A stretch of DNA of 64,000 bases, from NCBI GenBank assembly GCA_963556145.1, contig OY744472.1, positions 620,001 to 684,000 on the forward strand, written 5' to 3'. The notes under the pieces were generated by a model. It worked only from the letters and a program-made list of their open reading frames with translations. It searched no databases and was not told the DNA's origin. Shown here one piece after another: positions 1 through 10,431 of this stretch; position 1 is the first letter of the stretch; the number at the start of each line of letters is the position of its first letter. This stretch comes from Hygrocybe punicea (lineage: Eukaryota > Basidiomycota > Agaricomycetes > Agaricales > Hygrophoraceae). The position numbers and the translations under genes are program-made.

Positions 1-907
1 CATACCACAAAAGCGGATGACGAAGACAATGTAGGCAGGTCAGGTTAGGGTCGGCCACTTTGGTGGCTGTGAAAATGGGTGGTGAAAACAGTGGCATAGG
101 CTGCAGAAAGCACATAACAATAAGCTTGGTGACATAGGCATAGAGGTATGATGATGACGGTAAACATGATATGATGACAGCAGAGGTTCGATACAATATG
201 ACAACAACAGAGGTTCAATATGATATGACGGAGGTTCGATGGACGACAACGGAAGTTCGATAGATGATGGTGGAGGTTCAATATGTCGATACTAATATGG
301 GGGCAATAATCAACAGATGTGATATCAGCCTCATACTAGGTGGTTCAGCACCAGCTTGGACCCATGGGGAAGCATTCTCCCCCATGGAGCTGAGAAATAC
401 AGTTGGGTGGGTGGGAATCGAAACCAAGACAGGGAACATTGTGTCTGGGTCGAAACGATGGCAGATCAGGTTACTCGTGGGGAGTGGGGAACGATGGTTG
501 TGGATCTGCAACAACAGAGCAAAATCTTAACGGGTCAAATGCGAGTGCATAGGCAGATGTGTGGGGTGCATGGGGAATGAGTGTAGTGGTGCATTGGGTG
601 CGTGAGCAGGTATGTTGGGTGTGGTGGGTTTGTAAGCGGGTGTGTCGGGTGGATAATATGGGTGCTGGATGTGTTGGGAACAAGTGTAGTGGGTGTAGCG
701 GGTTGCAGGAACAAGTCTATCTCTTTTTATCTTTTCATTTTCTTTCGTATATCTTGCTTTCTATTTATTTGATCTATCTATTTATTTACTTCTTATGCCG
801 ATGGACAGTGATGGGATTTTCATAGGGTCAGGTTAGGTGGGTATGGGGGTGCAAAGGTGGTGGGTATGGGTTGTGAAACTGGAACTGGAACCAGATGCTT
901 GAATTGA

Positions 908-1085
908 GCACCTAGTGTTGCCGAAGTTCAGTTCGGTCTGGTTCTGACCCTTTTTGGCGGAACCATGAACTGAACTTCGGGTCCAGTTTGGCGCATGGCC
1001 AAACCTGGACCCAGACAGCATCGAACCATCTTGCCGTGTTTGGTCTGGGTTCAGACGTGGTCTGAAACCCAGACCAAGGTGGGCT
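908..1085. repeat. GAAC/GGTTC palindromic repeat, copy 1
   Basis: The segment opens with AGTGTTGCCGAAGTTC and holds several short inverted repeats built from GAAC/GGTTC words. One example is the GAAGTTCAGTTC word near 920 facing GAACTGAACTTC near 970. A diverged relative with the same opening lies at 1832. The shape suggests a decayed MITE-like repeat; no target duplication was found. Confidence 0.45.
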
Positions 1086-1831
1086 CCCATGAGCTCCATT
1101 CTCCTCGCAAATGGCAGGCACGTATCAATAGATACGGCACTGCATATCGCGAGGTAGATGGGTGCGGTGTAGAGGCTCCGGATCGTGTGGATCCGTTTCC
1201 TCTTCATATCCCACTCCGTTCCCATCCATTCCCATTCCCGTATTGTTGATTCTGTTCGATTCCACTCGTTTCCATCGATTCCGCTCTGGATTCTGCCTCC
1301 GGATTCGTTCCTACACGCACTGCAATGTCCCTAACGACGCGGAATCAGTATGTTTCTAGTTATATATCATGTATCTTCATTTCCCATCTCCTTCTACATA
1401 GCACCGCTCCACCTATCCTCCACTCCACTCCACCCCTATCATTTACAGCCTTCACTTGTAGTACTTAGTTACTACAGCACAGGATCCCTCTTAGTAGTAT
1501 AAAAAGTAGCACATTTATACTACAAACAATATAGAAAATACAGGATATCATTCCCCCTCACGTCTTATCACCGCACTTCAGTTCTATTTCTTAGTCCACT
1601 CCTCGTCCTTTCCCATACTCTCCCTCTGAGTCCGGAACCCCTGGATTCGGGTTGGATTGACCAGACTTCTAAAACGAAACTAAATTCCTCTGATCACTTC
1701 TTAGCTGATCACCACTTTCCGTAGATTCCCATTCCAGGTCTACAACAGAACTCGCCGTCACAGCGGGGGAGCCCTCCGGTGTCCCCAAGGGATGTGGAGG
1801 GATGGGGGGTCTTGTCCCATGGTCCCTGCCT

Positions 1832-1937
1832 TAGTGTTGCCGTAGTTCGGTTCCGAACCTAGCCGAACCCGGTTCAAACCCCGAACTGAACCCTAGGTTC
1901 AGTCTAAGTTCAGCCAAGTGCTGAACCGGACTGCTGT
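1832..1937. repeat. GAAC/GGTTC palindromic repeat, copy 2
   Basis: It opens with AGTGTTGCCGTAGTTC, like the repeat at 908, and continues with alternating GGTTC and GAACC words that can fold back on themselves. The two copies lie in the same orientation about 900 bp apart and are clearly diverged. Confidence 0.4.
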
Positions 1938-2861
1938 TTTGCGTGGGAAGTGTTTGAACAAATCCACACTAAGGGTTTCTGGAGTGCGTCGTTGATCGGG
2001 AAATTACCTTGTTGTTCTTTAGGAACAAGGATTTAGCTCTTTAATAACTCTGGGGTATTCCTGTTGGGTGGTTGGGTTGTGGTGTGAATCCTATCAAAGG
2101 TTAGCTTTGAGGGATACAACAAATACTTGACAATAATATAAGTCAGATGTATGACTTATAGAGGATGAGTGAATAGTGAGGTCTTCCCTACTGAAGGTAA
2201 AGACTTTGAGTGACAAGAGGTATGCAAGAGTATAAGCGGATAATAACTCAAGCAAGTATGGACAGTGTAAGATGAACGAGTGTACAACAGTCAAGTATAC
2301 AAGTAGCAAGTATACAATGAACAAAGGTACAATAGGGATGAGCGATAGATTATGGATGATGGGTGATAGACGATGGGCGATGGGCGATGTAACAGTAGAT
2401 GTCAAACAAAAGGGAGGTGTGACAAAATACTATGTACAGAATGAATGAACTGAACAATAGGCAAGTAGGATTGATAATCAAGATATCGGACTTTATTCCG
2501 AAGCTTCAAACACACATTGGCTACTAGTGCAGAATAAAGTACTGGGATATCTTTGGTGATGATCAATAGAACTTGAAAGAAGATGAATGTGACTGTACTA
2601 TGTGACAGAACACAAAGAATATATATCAAACAAGTAATAAGGGAGTATCAATATAACTGCAATTGATATCCTTAAACAAATGAATGATGACTTGAACTGC
2701 AATTGGTATTTGAAGTACTACTACACAAGTAATACAAACAAACACAGAGGGGTGAATCAGAATCTGGGAGAGGGACTGTCCTGTGACTGGGCCTGTCAGA
2801 TTAGGTGACTGAGCCATCTCCAGCAGAAACTGGGCTCTATATATACCTATTCTACAGCAGG

Positions 2862-3220
2862 AGTCATACTGAGTCATAGAATGGTATATGAAATGGAGAG
2901 CATAGGATATGACTCATAGGGAGTCATATAGGGGAGAGGCATAGGTTTATGACTCATAAGGAGTCATAATGATGAAAGGCATGGGGGGGTTATGACTCAT
3001 AAGGAGTCATAAGAAAGGAAGGCATGGGTTCGTGACTCATACAGAGTCAATTAATGAGTCACATAGGAATTATAATCAAAGGAGGGGGCATAATGAGTCA
3101 GAAATAGTCATAATTAGTCATGGGTGGTCATAATGAGTCATGGGGGGTCATGAGTATATCATAAGGGTCATAATTTGTCATGGATAGACCAATGATTCAC
3201 ATTTGATGGGAGTGAGTCAT
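2862..3220. repeat. Cluster of TGACTCA/TGAGTCA sites
   Basis: Nine exact TGA(C/G)TCA words fall in about 350 bp, plus further near-matches such as GGAGTCAT. Several are arranged as inverted pairs, TGACTCATA followed by GGAGTCATA. About 0.05 exact matches would be expected by chance. TGACTCA is the classical Gcn4/AP-1 bZIP site. A tandem duplication of an inverted-pair unit that later decayed would also give this pattern. No gene starts immediately beside it. Confidence 0.7.
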
Positions 3221-3528
3221 GTTGCTGGTCCAATCTTGGGTGTGTGAATCAAAGGCAAGGGCTGTGCCAGGCTATGCTTCTAGAATGATCTTCCTGAGGC
3301 TGTGCTTCTTGATCAATTGATGCCATGCCATGTGTGTATCCTTATCAGTTAAGAAAAAGATAAGATCTGGGCTGGGCTGTATTTGATCAATTGATATGAA
3401 ATGTGATGTGCTTCTTGATCAGGGAATGATGGGTGGCATGTGTTATCTCTATGATTGGAGATAAGGATGTGGCTGTGCTTCTTGTGCTTCTTTGGCCTCT
3501 GATAAGATGTTTTGGGGGCCTTATCAGT

Positions 3529-3728
3529 TAAGATAAGGGTATTCCTTCATTTCCTCTGCATAGATAAGGGTTTTCTTGTATGTCCCTTCTGTAGATAAGA
3601 GTTTCCTTGCATGTCCCTTGTTTAGATAAGGGTTTCATGTATGTCCTATGTGCAGATAAGGATTTCCTGTGTGTCCTATATGCAGATAAGGGTATTCCTT
3701 TCTACTCCATATGCAGATGGGGGCATTC
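3529..3728. repeat. Tandem repeat of about 36 bp with GATAAGG core
   Basis: Six to seven imperfect units share the pattern AGATAAGGGTTTCCT followed by TGTATGTCC. More dispersed GATAAG words occur from about 3350. An open frame across the array is only a by-product of the unit length. It lies just upstream of the LTR end at 3916, so it may be an expanded LTR segment. Confidence 0.65.
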
Positions 3729-3849
3729 CAGTATGAATGGTCCTTGTAATGTGATGTGTGCTGTAGGGATGGTGACTAGTGACAGCATATTACTATGTTT
3801 TGATCCGAATCCTGTTTGGATCATGACAACTGACACTGATTATCCACCG

Positions 3850-3916
3850 TCACTTCTATGCTGACACCCCTAGGTTAGGATTTATGTTCTGAAGCCACCC
3901 TGAACTCACATCTACA
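3850..3916 (+). mobile_element. 3' end of a decayed Gypsy-type LTR
   Basis: This stretch aligns with the last 66 bases of the intact LTR at 7463-7528. Shared landmarks are GTCACTTCTA, GCTGAC, TTAGGATT and GCCACCC, and both end in TACA. It is therefore the right end of a related but much older LTR. The left end of that LTR could not be placed and probably lies somewhere in 1950-2900. Confidence 0.6.
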
Positions 3917-4149
3917 TTGCTTGAAGTCCTACAACTTGCATACCCAGCACTCTGGGCTATGTTTACTATGAACCAACTATCCACACCTCCCAGCAATCGG
4001 TTTCATCCTGTAATCTTTTCCCCTCCTGCACATCCATCTAAGTGACAATGATACAGACCTGGAGCCCTTCTTATCAACTACTCCAAGTCAGACTCCTCAC
4101 TACTTCTCACTCCTTCACTACTTTTTACACCCCGTGACTGGTCTTGCTT

Positions 4150-4748
4150 CTTTGGCAATCAACTCAAGTATTACAAGATGTTCGGTTATCCTGAGGTATC
4201 AAGTCCTGCATTAGGACCAGTAAATAGTCCTCATTTCATGCTGGTGAGATCATTCAACTCAGTGGTAAGATAGCCTCACAGTCACTTTTGAATCATGACT
4301 CAATCCATGCTAGGGTGATACAACTTCCTGTTGCCCAGGAAATTGTACAATTTCAGCCCAACTCCATGCATGAGAGGAAGTTTATAAAGTCCTACTCGTG
4401 GATATTCAGGAGTCAATTGAAAGGGCCAGGACTAGACTGGACATTCTTTTGTGAGGAACAGGCACAGGCTGATATCATAGATATCAATATAGTATACTAT
4501 GGAGTGTAGATGTAACCAAAGATGGCCCTCCTTCTCAAACCCATCCCCAAAGGCTCATTCTCTTTAGCAATCATATTGATGGGACAATCAACAACATGTT
4601 GGTATATAAACTTATCAGGTATGTAAGGTATCAAGCCTTTTCCACAGTCAGGCATGCATTCCAGTACCCAGATAATCCATCAAGATTTATTGCCTTGCTG
4701 CAACAGGTATACCAGCAGCAGGCACCTCTAAACCAAGCACTATGAGGG
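4150..4748 (+). pseudogene. Decayed coding relic downstream of the old LTR
   Basis: A short frame at 4288-4509 and a shifted frame at about 4550-4745 read as fragments of one former protein. The first contains SYSWIFRSQLKGPG and DWTFF. The second reads DGTINNMLVYKLIRYVRYQ. Frameshifts and stops separate the pieces. The position just inside the old LTR suggests a former gag or internal retroelement protein, but I cannot name the family with certainty. Confidence 0.4.
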
Positions 4749-4968
4749 TTGTATTACAATTGGCAGCTAAATTGAATAGCCATTTGTCAGTCAACATGTA
4801 AAGCCCATGAGGATTTAGTGAAATTACAGGTGATATTCATCAACTCCTTTTTGGTAAGCGAAAATCTGTTCACAATTTAAATTCTCTGAGGATAGAGAAG
4901 AGGGAAATCTATAGATGCAGTTGAGTTGTAGAGTCGCTATGGTTGTCAATTGAGTCTGAGTCAGGAAT

Positions 4969-5958
4969 GTTGGAGAGGTACAGAGGTACCTCTCCGAGGA
5001 CTAGCTGGAGAGTCACGCTGAAGAGCTGGGAAGGAAGAGTTGATTGGGAACTGCTAAGATAGGCTTCATCCATAACCTGCTACTATCACATGACCAAACA
5101 TGACAAAGGGTGATGAATTTATATTTTTAACAAGGATATTTCTGAGAGCGATAAATCGAAAATGTGCGCCCATAGCCTTTTCTGAATGGTTAAAATATAC
5201 ATTTCTATGGGAACAGTTTTTTTAAAAATCACATGAATAAAATCTAGTGTCATATTTACAAATGATGCGTGTTAATGTACATTAATATATTGAATTGGAC
5301 ACATCTCGAGGCCAACATTATTGCTGCATTGAAGTCAGTACCGCTTGAGAGCATGCAGCGGCAAGTCTATTTATTATTTTATGCTTCTGGACAGCTTGCT
5401 AACAATGACTACTTAGATTTGCAACCAGGTCTCATCGTTTCATGGATGGCTACATAAAAGGTCTCAATGATAAACAGTCAGCATGGGCGAACAAAAAATA
5501 TCGAGGCCATCGGGTGCTTCCTGAAAGCATTTTGGCAGAACTCGATAGCGCACATATAGTCTGAGTGTAGTTAAATATCTACTGTTGCCTAATACTGGTG
5601 ATACACATGCTGCGTGTCTGAGGTCCGAATCACCTATTTTACCTATTTTTATTAGTTAGTTTTTGTTATGTACTTATTGTAGCACAACAAGTACAAACAA
5701 AAAGATTGGATTCCCCCTTTTCCCCCATCACAGTTGAGCTCGGAGCCTCCCTTGGATCAGCACTCACACCCCACACTTAGAGACCCTCTCTCTCTCTCTC
5801 TGTGTATCACCGGTGCACTCAATTCACGAGATGTCACACTTTTGTCACATCACATGATAGTAGCGGGTTATGGATGAAGCCTATCTTGCCAAACAGGAAA
5901 CTATCTACAACGAACTGTGGGAACCTGATCATGTGACTGGACACACGCTACTACTCCA
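4969..5958 (-). mobile_element. 3' LTR of an old minus-strand LTR element, split by a transposon
   Basis: Bases 4969-5056 and 5887-5958 together match the uninterrupted copy at 18037-18195, including GGTACCTCTCC, GAAGAGCTGG and CTATCTACAAC. On the minus strand the LTR runs from TGGAGTAG to CCAACA, which gives TG...CA ends. The inner side, read on the minus strand, carries a purine tract (AGGAAGGGGGG) suited to a polypurine tract. No target duplication is recognisable, so the element is old. Confidence 0.65.
5057..5886 (+). mobile_element. Decayed TIR DNA transposon inside the LTR
   Basis: The ends are inverted repeats of about 32 bp with one mismatch. Both begin AGATAGGCTTCATCCATAAC when read inward. 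The matching LTR at 18037-18195 lacks this block and serves as the empty site. Flanks read TGCTA on the left and TGCCA on the right, a possible imperfect duplication. Inside, about 5290-5570 (+) encodes a broken protein tail with VPLESMQR, FMDGYIKGLN, SAWANKKYRGHR and LPESILAELDSAH. I read this as the C-terminus of a fungal DDE transposase, interrupted by a frameshift near 5400. Confidence 0.6.
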
Positions 5959-6733
5959 AGTGCCCCCCTTCCTCATAGCGATGTCCTCATTGCTATCGAA
6001 GACCTGAAAAAGAAAACAAAAGAAAGAGGAAGGAAAGAGGGGAACAGACTGAAAAAGGAACTAGTCTACTCCACTGGGGTCTAACAAAGGAGGTCCAAGA
6101 CTGGGATCAAAGGGAATGGGAGCTTGTCCAGAAAAAGATGGGAAAGAAACAGAGGGATGGGAAAAGGTAGGAGAAACGTCGTGGACACGAGCCAGAAGTT
6201 TTGATGAGTTTCGCATAGCAATGGTGGGAAGATGGCAGGGTTGTACTCAGTATGGGAAGTCATTGAAATGCATTGGGTATGGTTGACAACAAGGTGGGGG
6301 TTCAATACGGGGCATCTTGGAGGGAGCCTTTGAGGGCTGGGGTGGATGTGGTGGTGATGGTAATGAAGTGTGGACCATGGATTTTGCGTTTGGGGGTAGG
6401 TAAGTGTAGGGATGTTCTTTGGTTGCCAGATGGGGATGTGGATATGATAGGTGTTGCGCCAAGTATGATTTTGACAGGGGATGTTGAATGTGGGGACAGC
6501 TTGAGTTTTTGGGGCAGGGATATTGGTGCGGCACGCTGACAGTGGTGTCTCCACAGACTCCGTTTGTGTAGACACATTGGTGTATCATTTTGTGGGGCTA
6601 GGTGGGCATGCAATTGTGTGTTGGAACGTTTCGTCATGCTGTTTTATTCCCTTTCGGTGGGGTTTGTTCCTGGTACGTGTTTCCTCCTCCATGCTCGCAT
6701 GTCATCGCGTTTTCTCACCCTGCTCTTTGTCGT
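5959..6733 (-). mobile_element. Internal region of the old minus-strand LTR element, part 1
   Basis: This is the stretch between the left LTR and the Gypsy insertion point. A minus-strand open frame of 164 codons (6081-6575) is Pro/His/Ser/Thr-rich with no domain I recognise. The region continues at 16552 on the other side of the Gypsy insertion. Its purine-rich left edge (read on the minus strand) is the likely polypurine tract. No reverse transcriptase or integrase is visible, so the element appears non-autonomous. Confidence 0.45.
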
Positions 6734-7528
6734 TGTAGAGGGTCCTCGACCCTCTGAGGCCGTAACATCGATATCTAGCGAATCCGCTCGAACCCGACGT
6801 CTCTAGCAATCTACGTTCGAACCCGACGCAACCCGACGCAACCCGATGCATACCGACTAGCACGGCCGCTCACGTACCTGGTCGGTCTATCTCCTAAACT
6901 CGCGGAACTTCAAATATCAAAGATAGATCTCATCGGACTGGGATCCCGACATCGGACTTGCCTTATTCACGCCTAGCGTCTCCCTTATGGGGATATAGTA
7001 AAGTATATTGCATCTTTTACGGTTTTTTATATCTTCCACCCATTTTCCCTGTCATCGTCGCCTCGCAACGCTCTTCCTACTTCCCCATTTTTATTCTCCT
7101 TTGTCTCCTCTCATCGGCCGAGGACTCTCGTCCGAATCCAGGTACACAAATTTGTAGTATAAAAACGGTGCCCAAGCGCCGTCTCAGAATAAGAAACCAG
7201 TTCCCCCATTTCCTCTCTCTGAGAATTAAGTCTCTCAGTAAATTCCATCGCACACATTGCTCGTCGGATTCCTCAACGCCCTCCCCGTCGTTCTACCGCC
7301 TTTATCTCTACGTTTCTCGTCACCCGACACCCGACCCGCCGTACCCGACATCGTCGGCTTCGTCGGCTTCGATCGGTCTTGATAGATTTCAGTAGTTTAC
7401 TCGGCGGCTTCTTACTCTTTATATCCTATTATCTTACTGAAGCTTGTTAGACTATTCCTAGTCACTTCTACGCTGACCCCACAGGCTTAGGATTATTATT
7501 CCGCAGCCACCCCGACCTCGCCTTTACA
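6734..7528 (+). repeat. 5' LTR of the Gypsy element
   Basis: It is 795 bp long and bounded by TG and CA. It is identical to the 3' LTR except at 6747 (C here, T at 15770) and 6762 (G here, A at 15785). A TATA-like box (TATAAAAA, 7158-7165) suits the U3 promoter. The 145-codon open frame inside is duplicated in the other LTR and is not treated as a gene. Confidence 0.95.
7158..7165 (+). promoter_or_regulatory. TATA-like box of the 5' LTR promoter
   Basis: TATAAAAA lies 370 bp before the LTR end and is conserved in the 3' LTR at 16181-16188. It is the best candidate for the element's promoter. Transcription start was inferred from position only. Confidence 0.5.
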
Positions 7529-7530
7529 TC

Positions 7531-7548
7531 TGGAGCCCACCGCGAGGA
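7531..7548 (+). other. Primer-binding site
   Basis: Two bases after the 5' LTR the sequence reads TGGAGCCCACCGCGAGGA. This fits a site complementary to a tRNA 3' end finishing in CCA. The tRNA identity was not determined. Confidence 0.6.
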
Positions 7549-8074
7549 ATAGTCTAGCACCACCATAGCTTCCTCTTCCCATATCCCTCCCTCTGACCGT
7601 CGTCTTCGAGATCTTCCTCGAAGAACTCTTCAACAAGAACTCTCTTTAGCCGCCTTCGACCCGACAATCGACGACGACTTCTTCCAGCTAGTACCCGACC
7701 ACCTCGCTCGACATAACAATCTCCCGCTCGTCTCAGGGTCAAACACCCCCCTATATCTTTCATCCGACAGTCTCGAATCGGTCGATATACCGATAATTAC
7801 CATTACACCCGACTCATCCGATCTCAGTTCGACACCCGCATCGCCTACGTCCCCGACTTCGACCTCGTTAGAACCCCCGTCCACGTCTTCGCTCTCGACA
7901 TCGAAAACTCCGTCATCGTCATTGTCTCCGTCTTCGCTCTCGACATCGAAAACTCCGTCATCGACATCGTCCCCGTCTTCGTCTTCGTCCACGCCGTCAT
8001 CGCCCACGTTACCCGACCCGCTCATCGTACACCCGACAACCGCTTCATCGACATTTCAGCTTCTTCCACCCACA

Positions 8075-10330
8075 ATGACTTCGACCTCTGGATCTTCGAC
8101 CGCTCCCCACGTTACCGCTCCCCATGTTACTCCACGACAAATGCCCGCTCGCGGTCACTCCACGGCCCCGACCTTCGACGGGAACCCGCTCAATTTAAAC
8201 CGCTTCTTCGAAGAAGTCGAGATACTTGCTGCCGATGCCGCTCTCGACGACGCAGGACGCATCAAGCATAGTCTGCACTACGCGTCGCTTAGCGACTACG
8301 AGCTTTGGGCAAGTTTACCTAGCGCGACCGGCGTCGATTATGCCGCATTCAAAAAGAGCGTACTCGTGCTATACCCGGGTACGGAAGACGATCACCGGTA
8401 CACTATGGCGGATCTCGACCGTCTTACGCACACCCAAACCGCTTACGGTATCCGTACCCGCGCTGAACTTGGCGAATATTACCGCGAGTTCATCCGGATC
8501 TCGGGATTCCTCTTAGACAAAGGTCGAATCTCTCCCCGAGAACACAACATCGCGTACGAGAACGGCTTCCATGTCGAGCTTAAAAAGGACATCAAAACCC
8601 ATCTGCAGTACCAAAAGCCGAACCATTTCCATAGCGACCCTTACGACTTCCAGGACTTCCACAATTGCGCCCACTTCTTGCTGGCCGGAACCGCGGCCGA
8701 ACCGTCCACCGTCTCTCGTCTCTCGTCAACGTCGCCTGCCGCCATCCGGTACTCGACTCCAATGGAACCCGCCACCCGCTACCCGCCACCCGCTCGCTAT
8801 GACCCGGTCATTCCTAAAGCGGAACCGGTCGAACCTAACGTATCCGACCTATTTCGTCTCGTTTCGCAACAACTCGCCGTCCTCACACAAGCCCTCACCG
8901 AACGCAACAACCCCCCAAAGCCGTGTGCAAATAGGGCTGAGCCGACCACCGTGGGACAGGGTTTCACCAATTTCAACTGCCTCTTTTGCGACGACCCGTT
9001 CCATCGTATACGCGATTGTCCTATTTGCGAGCAGTACACTCGAGACGGGATATGCCGCAAGAACGAGCACGGCCGCATCGTGTTGCCTAACGGAATGTAT
9101 CTTCCAAAGGCTATCGTCGGCAAAAATATGAGGGAACGCTTCGACGCGTGGCACGCACAGAACCCCGGCAACCGCGCTCCCCCTGCCCACAACCCCACAG
9201 AACCGTTCCAACGCGACCCGCCGCCTCATGTCAAAGCTAACTTCGTCTCCGCTGTCGAAGTAACCACCTACGAACCAGAGGCCACTACCGAGTACGCCGA
9301 CATCTTTCAGTCCACGACGTCCGACATCGACAACGACAACGAACAGATTAAGGTTCTGGAAGCCGAAGTGCAGCGGCTTTGTAAACGGGTTAGATTCGAC
9401 GGTGTAGAGATCCCATCAAAGGCGAAAGGCAAGTCTAGAGAAACGTTTCCCAATCTGCCCACCACTTCCACGTCTGTCCCCGCCGCGAAACCCGCCGAGA
9501 AAACGGCCAGACCTATCAACGAGCAGCCGATCACCATAGTCCCCCCCTCGAACACGTGGCCGACCGAGCCGACCGCCCTTGTACCGCGCACTCCCCAGAA
9601 CCTTCCCGCATCGCACCCCCAATACCGCTACCAAGCCCCCATCGAAGATCCCGGTATCGCCAAGTCCGTCATCGACCGCGCGCTCGATTCTCAAGTCTGC
9701 ATTTCGCAGCGAGAACTTTTAGCCATGTCGTCCGACGCCCGCCATCACATGAAGGACCTCACTACGTCGAAAAAGGTCACCGCCGAGAGTAACAACGTCG
9801 AGGTCTTCCACTTTCACGCACCCGAAATCCCCACTCGCGCCTGTCAACACTGTCAGGAAAACGTCCCGCTCGTCGTCGGCCGCGACTCAGTCCCTCTCCG
9901 TGCGGTCTACCCGCTCATCAACGGCAAATTCGTATTCGAGTGCGTCCTCGACAACGGTTCCATGATCATCGGCATGCGGCGCGATATTTGGGAGAAACTC
10001 GGTTACGGCCTCCAAAATATGAAGATGCGGATGCAGTCGGCAAATAAAAGTGACAACGACACCCTCGGCCGGATCGCCAACCTAAAATTCACTTTTGGCG
10101 ACGTCGATCTTTTCCTCCAAGTCCAAGTCGTCGACGACGCCCCCTACGAAATCCTCATCGGCCGCCCGTTCTTCACGCTATCCGAAGCCCTTACGAAGGA
10201 TTATAAAAACGGAGAACAACAAGTCACGATCACGGATCCAAACACCGGCGCCGTCATCACCTTGCCCACCATCGAGCACAACCAAAAGAACCGACGAGAG
10301 CGGTCCGACACCGGAAAGCCGGATTTTTAG
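8075..10330 (+). CDS. Gag-protease polyprotein of the Gypsy element
   Basis: This supplies the capsid/nucleocapsid protein and the protease that processes the particle. The N-terminal half contains a Gag-like helical region (PTFDGNPLNLNRFF near residue 32). A CCHC zinc knuckle, C-x2-C-x4-H-x4-C, sits at about residues 302-315. A retropepsin-like segment begins with LDNGS near 625 and ends with ILIGRPF near 695; the active-site triad reads DNG instead of the usual DTG or DSG. The frame is open back to 7553, but 8075 is its first ATG. The upstream part (7553-8074) is Ser/Thr/Pro-rich and contains a duplicated segment. The frame stops at a TAG right after a run of five T, overlapping the pol frame. 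Confidence 0.9.
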   Translation: MTSTSGSSTAPHVTAPHVTPRQMPARGHSTAPTFDGNPLNLNRFFEEVEILAADAALDDAGRIKHSLHYASLSDYELWASLPSATGVDYAAFKKSVLVLYPGTEDDHRYTMADLDRLTHTQTAYGIRTRAELGEYYREFIRISGFLLDKGRISPREHNIAYENGFHVELKKDIKTHLQYQKPNHFHSDPYDFQDFHNCAHFLLAGTAAEPSTVSRLSSTSPAAIRYSTPMEPATRYPPPARYDPVIPKAEPVEPNVSDLFRLVSQQLAVLTQALTERNNPPKPCANRAEPTTVGQGFTNFNCLFCDDPFHRIRDCPICEQYTRDGICRKNEHGRIVLPNGMYLPKAIVGKNMRERFDAWHAQNPGNRAPPAHNPTEPFQRDPPPHVKANFVSAVEVTTYEPEATTEYADIFQSTTSDIDNDNEQIKVLEAEVQRLCKRVRFDGVEIPSKAKGKSRETFPNLPTTSTSVPAAKPAEKTARPINEQPITIVPPSNTWPTEPTALVPRTPQNLPASHPQYRYQAPIEDPGIAKSVIDRALDSQVCISQRELLAMSSDARHHMKDLTTSKKVTAESNNVEVFHFHAPEIPTRACQHCQENVPLVVGRDSVPLRAVYPLINGKFVFECVLDNGSMIIGMRRDIWEKLGYGLQNMKMRMQSANKSDNDTLGRIANLKFTFGDVDLFLQVQVVDDAPYEILIGRPFFTLSEALTKDYKNGEQQVTITDPNTGAVITLPTIEHNQKNRRERSDTGKPDF

Positions 10331-10431
10331 AAGTCGAGGACCCGGAGATACCTCTCGGAAAGGACGCACCGGGAGATGAGAAGCTGCCATTCGAAAGCGA
10401 CCACACCTATACCACGAACTATGCTTCCCTT

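Larger units (their letters stand above)
1..2090. other. Gene-poor repeat-rich stretch
   Basis: I see no convincing gene here. Open frames are short and low in complexity, such as the GTG/GGT-rich run around 560-720. A T-rich patch lies near 720-800, and a pyrimidine-rich stretch at about 1380-1640 could be old UTR or LTR sequence but has no supporting reading frame. Two related palindromic repeats in this stretch are listed separately. Confidence 0.6.

Noticed and set aside
3529..3728. CRISPR-like array
   Set aside because: Units are imperfect, lack distinct spacers, and lie in a eukaryotic retroelement context.
6958..7395. 145-aa open frame inside each LTR (also 15981-16418)
   Set aside because: It is identical because the LTRs are identical, lies over the U3 promoter, and shows no domain.
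7630..8025. Minus-strand Asp/Val/Gly-rich 131-aa frame
   Set aside because: It is the mirror of the Ser/Thr/Pro-rich leader upstream of gag and has no independent support.
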